DNA of 64,000 nt from Aphanothece sacrum FPU1 (GCF_003864295.1 NZ_BDQK01000014.1:1-64000); one strand, 5' to 3'; counted from the first letter of the stretch, positions 19,996 to 30,517 are shown. Notes: generated by a model not told the origin, from the sequence alone. Translations and numbers: made by a program.

Positions 19996-20802
19996 ATGAT
20001 GCATGGTTTTATTCCACCTCAACGATTTTTTCCTTATCTAACTTGGACGGAAATTGATACCATGTCTAACAAGGAAAATGTGGTCATTGTGCAACCTGTT
20101 GGGGCAATTGAACAACATGGCCCACACTTACCCCTAATTGTCGATTCTGCGATTGGTATGGGAGTGTTAGGGCAAGCTTTAACTAAACTTGAACAATCCA
20201 TTCCCGCTTATGCTTTACCCTGTTTATACTACGGTAAATCTAACGAACACTGTCATTTTCCAGGCACAATTACCCTAAGTGCAACTACCCTATTATCGGT
20301 TTTGATGGAAGTTGCCGATAGTATCTATCAGGCCGGATTTCGTAAATTAGTTTTAATGAACTCCCATGGGGGACAACCCCAAATTATGGAAATTGCGGCC
20401 AGAGATATTCATCAAAAGTATCAAGATTTTTTAGTTTTCCCCCTTTTTACTTGGCGAGTTCCTCATATTGCCAAAGAATTATTGACTCCACAAGAATTAG
20501 AATACGGTATTCACGCAGGAGATGCAGAAACCAGTATTTTACTGTCTTTATTACCTGATCAAGTCAAAATGGAGCAAGCAGTTCAAGAGTATCCTCAAGG
20601 ATTACCAGAAAATAGTTTACTTACTCTTGAAGGCAAATTACCCTTTGCTTGGTTAACAAATGAACTGACTCGCAGTGGTGTAATCGGCGATGCAACTACC
20701 GCCACCAAAGAAAAAGGCGATCGCCTATTAGAGTCAGTTTCTCAAGGTTGGGTACAAGTAATTCGAGATATTTATCAATTTTCTCAACCAACCCTTAGCT
20801 AA
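19996..20802 (+). CDS. Creatininase-family amidohydrolase
   Basis: The 268 residues carry the family's metal-binding motifs: VGAIEQHGPHLPLIVD (about 36-51), NSHGGQ (about 121-126) and the acidic HAGDAETS (about 174-181). Family members hydrolyse cyclic or linear amides using two metal ions; creatinine, mycofactocin precursors and pterin-related compounds are known substrates, and the cyanobacterial substrate is not established. The tandem ATG at 19996/19999 gives an ambiguous start by one codon. The stop codon is the first base triplet of a TAAGCTGTCACGCAT repeat arm, so a repeat element overlaps the gene end. Confidence 0.92.
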   Translation: MMHGFIPPQRFFPYLTWTEIDTMSNKENVVIVQPVGAIEQHGPHLPLIVDSAIGMGVLGQALTKLEQSIPAYALPCLYYGKSNEHCHFPGTITLSATTLLSVLMEVADSIYQAGFRKLVLMNSHGGQPQIMEIAARDIHQKYQDFLVFPLFTWRVPHIAKELLTPQELEYGIHAGDAETSILLSLLPDQVKMEQAVQEYPQGLPENSLLTLEGKLPFAWLTNELTRSGVIGDATTATKEKGDRLLESVSQGWVQVIRDIYQFSQPTLS

Positions 20803-20905
20803 GCTGTCACGCATCTAAATTAGCTTATAATTCGTAGGGTGGTTTAGATGCGGCTATCATTTTGATGAAAAACTCATAACTTTGAAGGCGCGTCGTAACC
20901 CACCA
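20800..20905. repeat. Composite of two palindromic repeat families
   Basis: TAAGCTGTCACGCATCTAA at 20800-20818 is the left arm of the foldback family seen at 23376, 24303 and 27656, and its first three bases are the creatininase stop codon. From 20822 a second family begins (AGCTTATAATTCGTAGGGTGG, also at 41225), whose opposing arm GCGCGTCGTAACCCACC lies near 20889-20905. One element therefore seems to have inserted into another. Confidence 0.65.
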
Positions 20906-21005
20906 TTTTAAGTATTGTAGCTGACTTCATTAACCCTTATCTTAGGCCTTGGTTATCTCAGACAAAGAAAAAGTCTCCCTTAAACTCGAATAGCAGATTC
21001 CCTCT

Positions 21006-22685
<1,680 letters not shown>

Positions 22686-22787
22686 TCTTGTTGGAAATCT
22701 CCTCAGTCAGCAGTTAAATTGCGTTATTTCACCGATTAGCTGTTGACTGATTGCCTCATTTTTCATAACTAATCTTTAATCAGTAAT

Positions 22788-23198
22788 ATGTCCTTAACAG
22801 TTCGTGTAATTACCCCAGACAAGGTGGTTTGGGATGGCAGTGTCGAAGAAGTGATCTTACCTAGCACTTCAGGACAACTGGGAATTCTCAAGGGACACGC
22901 TCCTCTTTTAACGGCCCTTGATATCGGTGTGATGCGGGTTCGTCTGGAAAAAGACTGGAAAAGTCTCGTGGTTATGGGCGGTTTTGCTGAAGTGGAAAAT
23001 GACGAACTCAAAGTTTTAGTCAATACGGCAGAAATTGGTGACGCGATCGATAAAGAATCCGCTAAAACAGAGTTTTCTCAAGCTCAATCTCGTTTAGATG
23101 AAGCTACTAAAGGAGGAGAACGTCGAGATCAAATTCAAGCAACAACCGCCTATAAACGAGCTAGAGCGCGTTTTCAAGCTGCTGGTGGTTTAGTGTAA
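22788..23198 (+). CDS. atpE: F1-ATP synthase epsilon subunit
   Basis: Epsilon joins gamma in the rotor stalk and inhibits ATP hydrolysis. The 136 residues show the N-terminal beta-sandwich ([40 protein letters not shown]) and the C-terminal two-helix part rich in alanine and charge ([23 protein letters not shown]). It lies 102 bases after atpB on the same strand, the usual cyanobacterial atpB-atpE order (bacterial name atpC). A short hairpin with a T run follows the stop. Confidence 0.96.
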   Translation: MSLTVRVITPDKVVWDGSVEEVILPSTSGQLGILKGHAPLLTALDIGVMRVRLEKDWKSLVVMGGFAEVENDELKVLVNTAEIGDAIDKESAKTEFSQAQSRLDEATKGGERRDQIQATTAYKRARARFQAAGGLV

Positions 23199-23201
23199 TT
23201 T

Positions 23202-23224
23202 GAGGAAGTTATCCTCATTTTTTT
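23202..23224 (+). terminator. Terminator of atpB-atpE
   Basis: GAGGA (23202-23206) and TCCTC (23212-23216) form a short stem with a five-base loop, followed by a run of seven T at 23218-23224, three bases after the atpE stop codon. A second hairpin, AAGGGTAG at 23254-23261 with CTACCCTT at 23274-23281, lies just beyond and may back it up. Confidence 0.6.
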
Positions 23225-23295
23225 GATGTTTCTAGACAATTCTTTCTTATTATAAGGGTAGGGAATTACCTCTCTACCCTTAATTTATGTTTGTT

Positions 23296-23394
23296 CTAGT
23301 AGGAGTCAACGGCCGTTGACCCCCACATCATCCCCATCTGTAGTCAGATTTTGAAGCATTGGATTAATTCATAAATAAGCTGTTACGCATCTAA
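23296..23394 (+). repeat. 99-bp direct repeat, copy 1 (partner at 27566-27664)
   Basis: This stretch and 27566-27664 differ at only three of 99 positions. Each begins with a palindrome built on GTAGGAGTCAACGG and its complement, and each ends in the TAAGCTGTTACGCATCTAA arm of the foldback family. The copies lie downstream of atpE and of the PEP-CTERM gene, 4.3 kb apart. Confidence 0.9.
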
Positions 23395-23503
23395 ATTAGT
23401 CCTATTCGAGTGGTGGGGTGATGGGGTGATGGGGTGGTGGGGTGATGGTTTGATAGTTTGTTTCCTAATCTGCCAATATACAGTTTAAATGCGTCTTAGC
23501 TTA
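23376..23503. repeat. MITE-like foldback repeat, TAAGCTG family, copy A
   Basis: The left end TAAGCTGTTACGCATCTAAA and the reverse complement of the right end (TAAGCTAAGACGCATTTAAA) agree at about 17 of 22 positions, giving a 128-base element with terminal inverted repeats and no coding capacity. The interior contains a simple GGGGTGATG repeat. It shares interior sequence with copy C at 24484-24595 (CTAAATTAGTCCTATTCGA and TTTCCTAATCTGCCAATATA). Confidence 0.75.
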
Positions 23504-23577
23504 ATTCATAATTCATAATTCATAATTCATAATTCATAATTCATAATTCATAATTCATAATTCATAATTCATAATTT
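23503..23577 (+). repeat. Heptamer tandem repeat AATTCAT, about 10 units
   Basis: AATTCAT is repeated without interruption from 23503 to about 23577. Similar AATTCAT/AATTTAT heptamer tracts lie at about 35490-35557, just before an ABC permease gene, and in degenerate form at about 41070-41095. They match the short tandemly repeated repetitive class known in cyanobacteria. The remaining gap 23578-23917 contains no gene that I can support. Confidence 0.9.
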
Positions 23578-23917
23578 TACCATGCTTTCTTCTACATTAA
23601 AAAATAGACTATCTACTCCTTTAAATATTCGCAATTAACATTAAGAGTAAATTTGTCGGTGTCGAGTCATCAATTAAGTTAACTATTGTTAACTTGATCA
23701 AAACTTAAGCACCAGCAATAACAGTAGGGTCAATTCATGAATTGACCCTGCTAAAGCTCTCAATTAGAACGATAGGATCTTCGAGCGTGAGTAATTATAA
23801 CTACCTATTCCTAAAAATACCCAGATTTTATTTTATTACTAAATTTAATTTTCCGTAATTTCCAGTAGGACTCTTGAAGTGAATAATGACCGTATTATTA
23901 CTAGGGTGAAACCCCCA

Positions 23918-24287
23918 ATGATTACTAAAGAACAGTTTTGGGCAATGGCGGATGAGACTCGGTTAGAAACGCAATATTCCGTCGACGAAAAAGTAAAATC
24001 TTTGTCAAATTTCTCTGACTGCTGTCTATGAAAACTTGCTGAAAAGTCCTTATATTCAAGCTAATAAAGAAAAGATTGATTGGGAATTCTGGGATATTCA
24101 TGTCGGAGAAGCAGATATCCTTCATCGTCAATTGGTCAAACAAGCGATTAATGAAATAGTTGAAGCAGATCCAAGTACAGTACAAGAATTAGCAGAAGGC
24201 TATCAAAATGCCAAACATCTGTGGGAAACCTTCTGGGGTAATATGTATTCTGCTGCTCGTACCCCTGAATTAGTGGGAGTCGTTTAA
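23918..24287 (+). pseudogene. Frameshifted small gene of unknown function
   Basis: An ATG at 23918 opens MITKEQFWAMADETRLETQ and runs 37 codons to a TGA at 24029-24031. The next frame is open from 23997 and continues (CQISLTAVYENLLKSPYIQ) through a well-formed helical protein to the TAA ending at 24287. The two frames overlap only at 23997-24031, and together they would make one protein of about 120 residues. One base gained (or two lost) in the A- and T-rich stretch near 23990-24010 explains this. I do not recognise the family. Sequencing error is an alternative to true decay. Confidence 0.6.
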
Positions 24288-24302
24288 ACTCAGAGCTTGC
24301 AC

Positions 24303-24428
24303 TAAGCTGTCACGCATTTAATTGACCTGTTGTGACTGCATGGGAGCAGGGAGCTTCGGAGCAGGGAGAGGGGGTTTTAACGTCTGTACCAAAGTTCAAA
24401 ATAAGCGGTTTAAATGCACAACAGCTTA
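24303..24428. repeat. MITE-like foldback repeat, TAAGCTG family, copy B
   Basis: The left end TAAGCTGTCACGCATTTAA and the reverse complement of the right end (TAAGCTGTTGTGCATTTAA) match at 16 of 19 positions over a 126-base element. The interior (GGGAGCAGGGAG...) differs from copies A and C, so the ends are better conserved than the middle. Confidence 0.75.
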
Positions 24429-24483
24429 TCACTAAAAAGTGCCAAAAACCCGATTTTTATTGACAACAAACCGATTGAATTCG

Positions 24484-24595
24484 TTCATCTAAATTAGTCC
24501 TATTCGACTGATGGGGCGATGGAATAAGGGTTTTACTGTTTGTTTCCTAATCTGCCAATATACATTTTAAATGGGTCTTAGCTTAACAATCGGGT
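24484..24595. repeat. MITE-like foldback repeat, TAAGCTG family, copy C (left end decayed)
   Basis: The right end TTTAAATGGGTCTTAGCTTA and the interior match copy A closely, while the left terminal TAAGCTG is lost and only TTCATCTAAATTAGTCC remains. It is the third copy within 1.2 kb. The rest of the gap up to cysE (24596-24730) holds no gene I can support. Confidence 0.7.
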
Positions 24596-24730
24596 TTTCA
24601 ACATCAGGTGCAAGATCACCAGTTAAATATTAGCCTTCCTCTACTCTTGACTCCCCTAAGCAATCAGTAATTATCAACATAGTCCAATTCTTACTAACTC
24701 CACCCAAGCATAGGAATAGCTTGAAAAGCG

Positions 24731-25498
24731 ATGAATACCTTTAAACAATTTACAAATGAAGAAACTAGCGTCTGGGATAAGCCTCAAGAGCCTAGCTTGT
24801 CGAGAAATCTACTAAATACTATTAAAGCAGATTTTGAGGCAATTTTTGCCAAAGATCCCTCTGCCCGTTCCTGGTTTGAAGTTCTCACCTGTTATCCTGG
24901 TTTTCAAGCCTTGCTTGTCTATCGTATTGCCCATATCTTCCATCAGTGCCAATTTTATTGGTTAGCCCGTTTTATCTCCTATCTAGCCAGATGGTTAACT
25001 TGTATTGAAATTCACCCAGGGGCGAAATTGGGACGGGGTATCTTTATTGATCATGGTATGGGAGTAGTTATTGGAGAAACGGCGATCATCGGGGATGATG
25101 TGCTGATTTATCAGGGAGTCACTCTAGGAGGAACTGGCAAACAACAAGGTAAACGTCATCCTACCCTGGGAAACAATGTAATTGTCGGAGCAGGGGCTAA
25201 GGTTCTTGGAGACATTTTCATTGGAGATAATACCCGTATTGGCGCAGGTTCTGTTACCCTTTGTTCAGTGGATAATGATTGTACAGTGGTGGGAATACCT
25301 GGCCGTATCGTGCGACGTAGTGGACAGAAAGTTGATCCTCTTGCTCATAGTCAAATTCCCGATCCGGTTGCCGATCAGATTGAGTCTTTAATACAACGTA
25401 TTGAACAGCTAGAAAAACCCCAACAAATATCAGATTTACAGTGGACTCCTTTCTCTGTTAATTCATCACAACTAGCTCAATTTAGAGAAAAAGCCTGA
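24731..25498 (+). CDS. cysE: Serine O-acetyltransferase
   Basis: CysE acetylates L-serine with acetyl-CoA, the first step of cysteine synthesis. The 255 residues contain the helical N-terminal part (NTIKADFEAIFAKDPSARSW) and the left-handed beta-helix of hexapeptide repeats with catalytic and acetyl-CoA-binding segments IEIHPGAKLGRGIFIDHGMGVVIGE, GVTLGGTGKQQGKRHPTLG and GAGAKVLG. Length is typical; the C-terminal tail after about residue 205 is a helix that may lack the cysteine-feedback motif. It stands alone downstream of the repeat cluster. Confidence 0.95.
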   Translation: MNTFKQFTNEETSVWDKPQEPSLSRNLLNTIKADFEAIFAKDPSARSWFEVLTCYPGFQALLVYRIAHIFHQCQFYWLARFISYLARWLTCIEIHPGAKLGRGIFIDHGMGVVIGETAIIGDDVLIYQGVTLGGTGKQQGKRHPTLGNNVIVGAGAKVLGDIFIGDNTRIGAGSVTLCSVDNDCTVVGIPGRIVRRSGQKVDPLAHSQIPDPVADQIESLIQRIEQLEKPQQISDLQWTPFSVNSSQLAQFREKA

Positions 25499-25517
25499 AA
25501 ACAATCACCGAAATCTT

Positions 25518-26439
25518 ATGCTGATTCTTTACCGAAAAAAACTGATTACCCTTTGCTTTTGTCTTTCTTTGTGTTTTTGTCTACTGCTTAACCTCGTCAT
25601 CTCAGGAGGAGTCAAAGCTTTAACTCCTAACCCTATCAGTCACAAAACCTCTCTATCTAAAGATTTGGGAAATTACCATCATCCTGTGACTACTAAATCT
25701 CCTGAAGCACAAGGTTATTTTGATCAAGGTTTAACTTTGATTTATGGATTTAATCATGGGGAAGCCGGAGACTCTTTTCAAGAAGCGACTAAACTTGATC
25801 CTAATTGTGCCATGTGTTATTGGGGAATAGCCCTGGCATTAGGCCCCCATATTAACTCCCCAATGAATGATAAGGATGTCTCTCAAGCCTATCAAGCTTT
25901 AGCAAAAGCTCAACAATTAGCAAACCAAGTAAGTCCATCTGAACAAGCTTATATTAAAGCTTTATCACACCGTTATGGACAAAAACCCCAAAAGGATCGT
26001 TCTTCCCTATGCTAATGCTATGCGTGATCTTTCGAAAAACTATCCCGATGATCTCGACGCGGCGACCCTATTTGCTGAATCTTTAATGGACTTGATACCT
26101 TGGAGTTATTGGACACCAGAGGGCCAACCAAAACCGGAGACAGTAGAGGTTATTGCTGCCTTAGAAGAAGATGGACTACCATATATGGAGCCTCCCTATT
26201 GGTATCAGCCCGTAAGAGAATTGTTAGGTACTAGTTTCTTAAAGCTTAACCAACCCGGTGAAGCTGAAGCTGTTTATAAAGAAGATTTACAAAAGTATCC
26301 GGGTAATGGCTGGTCTTTATACGGGTTAGCTGAAAGTCTACGGATGCAAGGCAAGACGGAAGCTGCACAAAAGGTACAACAACAGTTTGATCAAGCTTGG
26401 TCAAAGGCTGATATTAGCATGACCCCTTTTAAGTCCTAA
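25518..26439 (+). pseudogene. Decayed exported TPR protein (frameshift plus large internal deletion)
   Basis: The first frame (25518-26015) encodes a signal peptide or anchor (LCFCLSLCFCLLLNLVIS) and the start of a TPR-type protein (AQGYFDQGLTLIYGFNHGEA, DPNCAMCYWGIALALGPHIN). Homology-like text switches frame near 26005-26015 and continues as YANAMRDLSKNYPDDLDAATLFAESLMDL and then LPYMEPPYWYQPVRELLG to 26439. As I remember them, intact relatives of this family are about 500 residues and carry a long central TPR region between those two parts; here the text jumps directly from VIAALE to EDGLPYMEPP. The gene therefore has a frameshift and a deletion of roughly 200-300 codons, and is probably non-functional. 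Confidence 0.75.
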
Positions 26440-26517
26440 TTTTTGTGGAATCTTTTCGTAAATCTACCAAGAAAATTATACGAGCGATAATTTATACGCA
26501 ATTGAAGGTTGATCATC

Positions 26518-27522
26518 ATGAAATTGACATTTTCTAGCATTGGTTTAGCATTGACAACAGTTGCAGCGATCGCGTTGAATATCCCAAAAGCTGAGGCGGC
26601 TTTCTTAGTTTCGAGTTTTGCTAGTAACAGCGTTTTGGAATACGATGAAACCACAGGGGCTTTTATCAAGGAATTCATTACTGCTGGTAGTGGTGGGCTA
26701 TCTGGACCTATTGTTCCAATCTTCGGCCCTGACAAGAACCTTTACATTACCAGTAATAATAACAATAGCGTTCTCAAGTATGACGGAAAGACAGGGGCTT
26801 TTTTGCAAGAATTTGTGTCTAATGGGTCAGGTGGTTTAATTTCACCCCTTGATCTTATTTTCGGTCCCGACAATAACCTCTATGTCAATAGCCAAGGCAA
26901 CGATAGCGTTCTTAAATATGATGGAACCACCGGAGCCTTTCTCCAAATCTTCGTTAGTTCTGGCAGTGGTGGCTTGAGTAATCTTCAAAGCTTAAAATTC
27001 GGGGCTGATGGCAACCTTTATGTGAGTTCCAATGCCAACAATAGTGTTCTTAAATATGATGGAACTACCGGAGCATTCATCGAAGCATTCGTTCCTTCTG
27101 GTGGTGGCGGCTTAAATGATCCTCATTTCATAACTTTTGGTCCTGATGGTAATTTATACGTCGACAGTGCTGGGAACAATAGCATTCTCAGATACGATCC
27201 AACTACCGGAGCTTTCCTCGGAGAATTCATTTCTTCTGGTAGTGGCGGCTTAAATGATCCACGAGGTTTTGCTTTCGGTCCTGATGGCAATTTCTATATC
27301 AGTAACTTTGGCGAGAATAGTATTCTCCAATTTAACGGAACGACGGGAGCCTTTTTGAAAGAAATTGTTTCTCCAGGTCAGAATGGATTATCTGTACCCA
27401 TAGGAATTGCTTTTACTCCGAGTGTCTCTGTCTCAGTTCCTGAATCTTCTTCTCTCTTACCAATATTAGCTTTGGGTATCTTCGGCTTAAGTTTTTTGGT
27501 AAAAAAAACCAATCAGTCATAG
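26518..27522 (+). CDS. Secreted NHL/Vgb-like beta-propeller with PEP-CTERM anchor
   Basis: A signal peptide (about 1-26, ending AEAAF) is followed by six near-identical repeats of about 43 residues. Each has the pattern NSVLKYDGTTGAFLQ-F-SGSGGL----FGPDGNLY, which form blades of a propeller. The C-terminus carries VPESSSLLPILALGIFGLSFLVKK, a PEP-CTERM-like sorting signal: VPE(P/S), hydrophobic helix, basic tail. Proteins of this type are exported and processed by exosortase. I choose ATG 26518 because AAGG lies upstream and the preceding TTG adds only three residues. A terminator-like hairpin follows the stop. Ligand or function is unknown. Confidence 0.85.
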   Translation: MKLTFSSIGLALTTVAAIALNIPKAEAAFLVSSFASNSVLEYDETTGAFIKEFITAGSGGLSGPIVPIFGPDKNLYITSNNNNSVLKYDGKTGAFLQEFVSNGSGGLISPLDLIFGPDNNLYVNSQGNDSVLKYDGTTGAFLQIFVSSGSGGLSNLQSLKFGADGNLYVSSNANNSVLKYDGTTGAFIEAFVPSGGGGLNDPHFITFGPDGNLYVDSAGNNSILRYDPTTGAFLGEFISSGSGGLNDPRGFAFGPDGNFYISNFGENSILQFNGTTGAFLKEIVSPGQNGLSVPIGIAFTPSVSVSVPESSSLLPILALGIFGLSFLVKKTNQS

Positions 27523-27525
27523 CGA

Positions 27526-27560
27526 AATACCCCGATCTCTCTATGGGGATTATTTTATTT
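27526..27560 (+). terminator. Terminator after the PEP-CTERM gene
   Basis: CCCC GAT and AT GGGG around a CTCTCT loop form a stem about ten bases after the stop codon, followed by the T-rich ATTATTTTATTTTT. The position and T run support intrinsic termination; the stem has a small mismatch. Confidence 0.6.
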
Positions 27561-27565
27561 TTGTC

Positions 27566-27664
27566 CTAGTAGGAGTCAACGGCCGTTGACTCCTACTTCA
27601 TCCCCATCTGTAGTCAGATTTTGAAGCATTGGATTAATTCATAAATAAGCTGTTACGCATCTAA
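27566..27664 (+). repeat. 99-bp direct repeat, copy 2, with perfect 28-bp palindrome
   Basis: This is the partner of 23296-23394. Here bases 27569-27596 form an exact 28-base palindrome, whose left half is GTAGGAGTCAACGG. Two of the three differences between copies lie in the palindrome arm, where copy 1 has lost pairing. The rest of the gap, 27665-28036, is very AT-rich and shows no gene, promoter or repeat I can support. Confidence 0.9.
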
Positions 27665-28036
27665 CCTGCATTATTCATGAAGAAAAAAACAACACACAAA
27701 AAATCAGAAATTAACATTCAGAGGAATTTTCAAGGAAATGGATTTCTAAAAAGTCAGTGATTTGGCGGATTAATTCATCAAAAACTAGCCTAAAAAGCTT
27801 AAAAAAGACACAATTAAGGTTATTTAGATACACCTATTTTATCAAAATAGATGTTAGAAAAAAACTAATTGTTGGCAAGAAGATAATCGTTGCACCATTA
27901 AGACGTAAGTAATTAGTGTAATCAGTATTTTTGTATTTTGGTGCTATTTGATAGATTCTTTACTTTATTTCTTTATTTATTATAGAATAAAATAGATTTT
28001 TTGACCATATTTTTTTCTTATTTTAAAAGAACCTAA

Positions 28037-29161
28037 TTAATCTTCTTCCTTCTCGAAATCTTCTAAAGTTTGATGAGGATATAATTCTCGTAAATTTTGA
28101 TGTTTTCCTCGACGGGAAGGACGACGATACTTTTTACTTTCTAATTTTGGTTCATAAGATTCTTGACCAGATGCTTTAACTTTTAACTTCATAGTAGATT
28201 CTTGTTCCCCTATTTGTTGTTGGGTTTCTTGTTGAATTATTGCTTCTTCAAGTAAAGTTAAATAATGTTCGTAACGTTCCCAATTATCACCGACTAAACA
28301 ATTAGGTTCTCCTCGATGTAAACAATCATTAAACTGACAATATCCCTTTTCTAATTGTTCTCTAGCTTCAGGAAAATAGTAAGCTAACTCATTAGGAGAA
28401 CAAGAAAGATCCGGTTGATTAAACCCTGGAGTATCAGCAATAAATCCCCCTTGAGGCAATTCAAATAGTTCAACATGGCGTGTCGTATGACGACCTTTTT
28501 TTAGTTTACCCGACACTTTTGCTACTCGCTGCTGAACTTGAGGAATTAACATATTAATTAAACTTGATTTACCTACCCCTGACGGCCCCGCAAAGATGGT
28601 GATTTTGCCCCGTAGACAGTCGGTTAACCCCTCTAACCCCTCATTAGTCATTACACTAATAAACGAGGGGTTGTAGCCCCATTTTCCCAAGCGTTCTTGC
28701 CACTCTTGACGTTCTGTAGGGGAGATCAAATCTAACTTATTAAAACATAATCCAATTTCCAGGGTCGTTGATTCAGCTTTGACCAAAAAACGACTTAATT
28801 GCCAGGGTTCTAAGGGAGGAGAAGCTAAAGCAAAGACTAACAAAATTTGATCTGCATTCGCTACCGGAGGACGAGATAATTCAGTCTTGCGGGGCAAAAC
28901 TTGAGCGATCGCCCCTCGTCCATCTTGATAGTCCGGTTCCTCAACAATTACGCGATCACCAACCATCACCTTTTGGCCAATTTTCTTGAGAAGAGCGCGT
29001 CGGGTACATAATAGATATGTATTTAGACTATGATCCAACCGCACCTGATAAAAATTAGCTTGTACTGCCACTACAGTCCCCAAAAGGTCGGAAAGACTCG
29101 ACACAGTAGAGACATTAGGGTTACTTAAGTCGCTCACAAAACTAACATACCTAGTTTCCAC
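28037..29161 (-). CDS. rsgA: Ribosome small-subunit-dependent GTPase A
   Basis: RsgA is a circularly permuted GTPase that checks late 30S ribosome maturation. After an OB-fold (about 20-85), the G motifs appear in permuted order: G4 FNKLDL (about 138), G1 GPSGVGKSSLIN (about 192-203) and G3 DTPGF (about 244). The C-terminal zinc knuckle GYCQFNDCLHRGEPNC (about 276-291) has its Cys and His ligands. The tail is unusually long and rich in charge (QQETQQQIGEQE onward, ending KYRRPSRRGKHQ and an acidic stretch). The start overlaps the tusA-like stop by 11 bases, so the two are translationally coupled. Confidence 0.95.
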   Translation of the reverse strand: METRYVSFVSDLSNPNVSTVSSLSDLLGTVVAVQANFYQVRLDHSLNTYLLCTRRALLKKIGQKVMVGDRVIVEEPDYQDGRGAIAQVLPRKTELSRPPVANADQILLVFALASPPLEPWQLSRFLVKAESTTLEIGLCFNKLDLISPTERQEWQERLGKWGYNPSFISVMTNEGLEGLTDCLRGKITIFAGPSGVGKSSLINMLIPQVQQRVAKVSGKLKKGRHTTRHVELFELPQGGFIADTPGFNQPDLSCSPNELAYYFPEAREQLEKGYCQFNDCLHRGEPNCLVGDNWERYEHYLTLLEEAIIQQETQQQIGEQESTMKLKVKASGQESYEPKLESKKYRRPSRRGKHQNLRELYPHQTLEDFEKEED

Positions 29162-29396
29162 GACGACAGACCTTCAGGGAGAAAAATTCCTGACGATCTT
29201 CGATAGTGTCTATGTGATAACCTTCCATTGTCAAACTGTCGGGAACTTGTTCAATAGGTTCTCCAGGATCTAGCCAAACTTCCAACCAGGAACCGGGGGA
29301 CATTTGCTCTAATTTTAGTTTAGTGCGAACAAAATTAATAGGACAAGGAGTCCCCCGTAAATCTAATAAAATTACATCAGGGGTTGGAGAGATCAT
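29151..29396 (-). CDS. TusA-family sulfurtransferase (SirA-like)
   Basis: The 81-residue protein contains the family signature [22 protein letters not shown] with the persulfide-carrying cysteine in the CPxxxxR motif (about residues 18-23), followed by the beta-alpha fold ending FSLKVCRR. TusA proteins relay sulfur for tRNA thiolation and molybdopterin synthesis; which pathway applies here is not shown. The gene overlaps dnaJ by 4 bases (29393-29396) and rsgA by 11, so dnaJ-tusA-rsgA is a tight operon read on the minus strand. Confidence 0.92.
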   Translation of the reverse strand: MISPTPDVILLDLRGTPCPINFVRTKLKLEQMSPGSWLEVWLDPGEPIEQVPDSLTMEGYHIDTIEDRQEFFSLKVCRRGN

Positions 29397-30517
29397 TTAT
29401 GAAATAATCCTCCTAAAAAGCCCTCAATACCTCCTTTTCCGTGACTTTGCCCCTTAATATGAGCTAATTTTTCTAACAGTTCTTTCTCCTCATTATTGAG
29501 TTTTGTGGGAATAGACACATGAACGGTAATCAAATGATCGCCCCGCATAGCAGTATTTCCTAACTTGGGAACCCCTCTATCTTCGAGAGTTAGAACTGTA
29601 TCTGGTTGAGTTCCGGCCGGAATGGGTAATACTTGAGGGCCATCCACCGTATTGACTTCCAAATGACAGCCTAAAATTGCTTGTAGATAGCTAATGGTAA
29701 TTTCCGAGAGGACATTCATCCCTTCACGGGTAAATTCTTTGTCAACTTCTACAAACAAGTAAACATAGAGATCTCCGGGGGCCCCTCCTCGTACGCCTGC
29801 ATCCCCTTCTCTGGATACTCTTAAACGGGTTCCATTGTCTACCCCGGCCGGAATCGTAATTTTAAGTTTTTTCGTTTCTTGTCTACGGCCGGCCCCTCCA
29901 CAGACTTCACATTTTTCTTCAATGACTTCTCCGGCCCCGTTACAAGTAGGACAGGTAGAAACTTGAGCAAAACTGCCAAAGGGAGTGCGAGTAGCGCGAC
30001 GAACTTGGCCTGCACCACTGCAAGTAGAACAAGTACGGGCCCCACTTCCTGGTTTAGCCCCGCTTCCACTACAGGTCTGACAACTTTCGAGATGAGGGAT
30101 ACGAATTTCTTTTTCACCCCCAAAAACGGCTTCCCGAAAGTCTAATTTTAGGTCAAGTCGCAGATCATCACCCCTAGAAGGGCCACTGCGTCGTCTTGTG
30201 GTTCCGGTTGCACCACCCCCGAAACCACTAAAAATGGTTTCAAAGATGTCAGCAAAACCTGCCCCCATATCCCCATACTCAAAGCCACCGGCCCCACCAC
30301 TAACTCCAGCTTCCCCAAATTGGTCGTAACGGGCGCGGGTTTCTGGTTCTGAAAGGACTTCGTAAGCGCGGTTAATTTCTTTAAATGTGTCTTCGGCTCC
30401 TGGTTCTTTGTTAACATCAGGATGATATTTACGAGCTAAACGACGATAGGCGCGTTTTAGGTCGTCTTTACTGGCATTACGGGCAACACCGAGGGTTTCG
30501 TAGTAGTCACCAGGCAT
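29393..30517 (-). CDS. dnaJ: Chaperone DnaJ (type I, Hsp40)
   Basis: DnaJ delivers unfolded proteins to DnaK and stimulates its ATPase. All type I features are present: J domain with KYHPDVN (about 30-36), Gly/Phe-rich linker ([15 protein letters not shown]), four CxxCxGxG zinc repeats ([32 protein letters not shown], about 146-208) and the C-terminal substrate domain to the end at LGGLFHK. The 374 residues are normal. It is first in the dnaJ-tusA-rsgA operon. Confidence 0.97.
   Translation of the reverse strand: MPGDYYETLGVARNASKDDLKRAYRRLARKYHPDVNKEPGAEDTFKEINRAYEVLSEPETRARYDQFGEAGVSGGAGGFEYGDMGAGFADIFETIFSGFGGGATGTTRRRSGPSRGDDLRLDLKLDFREAVFGGEKEIRIPHLESCQTCSGSGAKPGSGARTCSTCSGAGQVRRATRTPFGSFAQVSTCPTCNGAGEVIEEKCEVCGGAGRRQETKKLKITIPAGVDNGTRLRVSREGDAGVRGGAPGDLYVYLFVEVDKEFTREGMNVLSEITISYLQAILGCHLEVNTVDGPQVLPIPAGTQPDTVLTLEDRGVPKLGNTAMRGDHLITVHVSIPTKLNNEEKELLEKLAHIKGQSHGKGGIEGFLGGLFHK

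Noticed and set aside
23503-23577. Tandem repeats as a CRISPR array
   Set aside because: The unit is 7 bases with no spacers, and no cas gene is present in the window.
26600-27400. Repetitive DNA in the PEP-CTERM gene as a non-coding repeat array
   Set aside because: The repetition follows codons and encodes propeller blades of about 43 residues.
29839-30417. Minus-strand frames of 94 and 89 codons inside dnaJ
   Set aside because: They are shifted-frame readings of the glycine-rich and zinc-repeat DNA of dnaJ.
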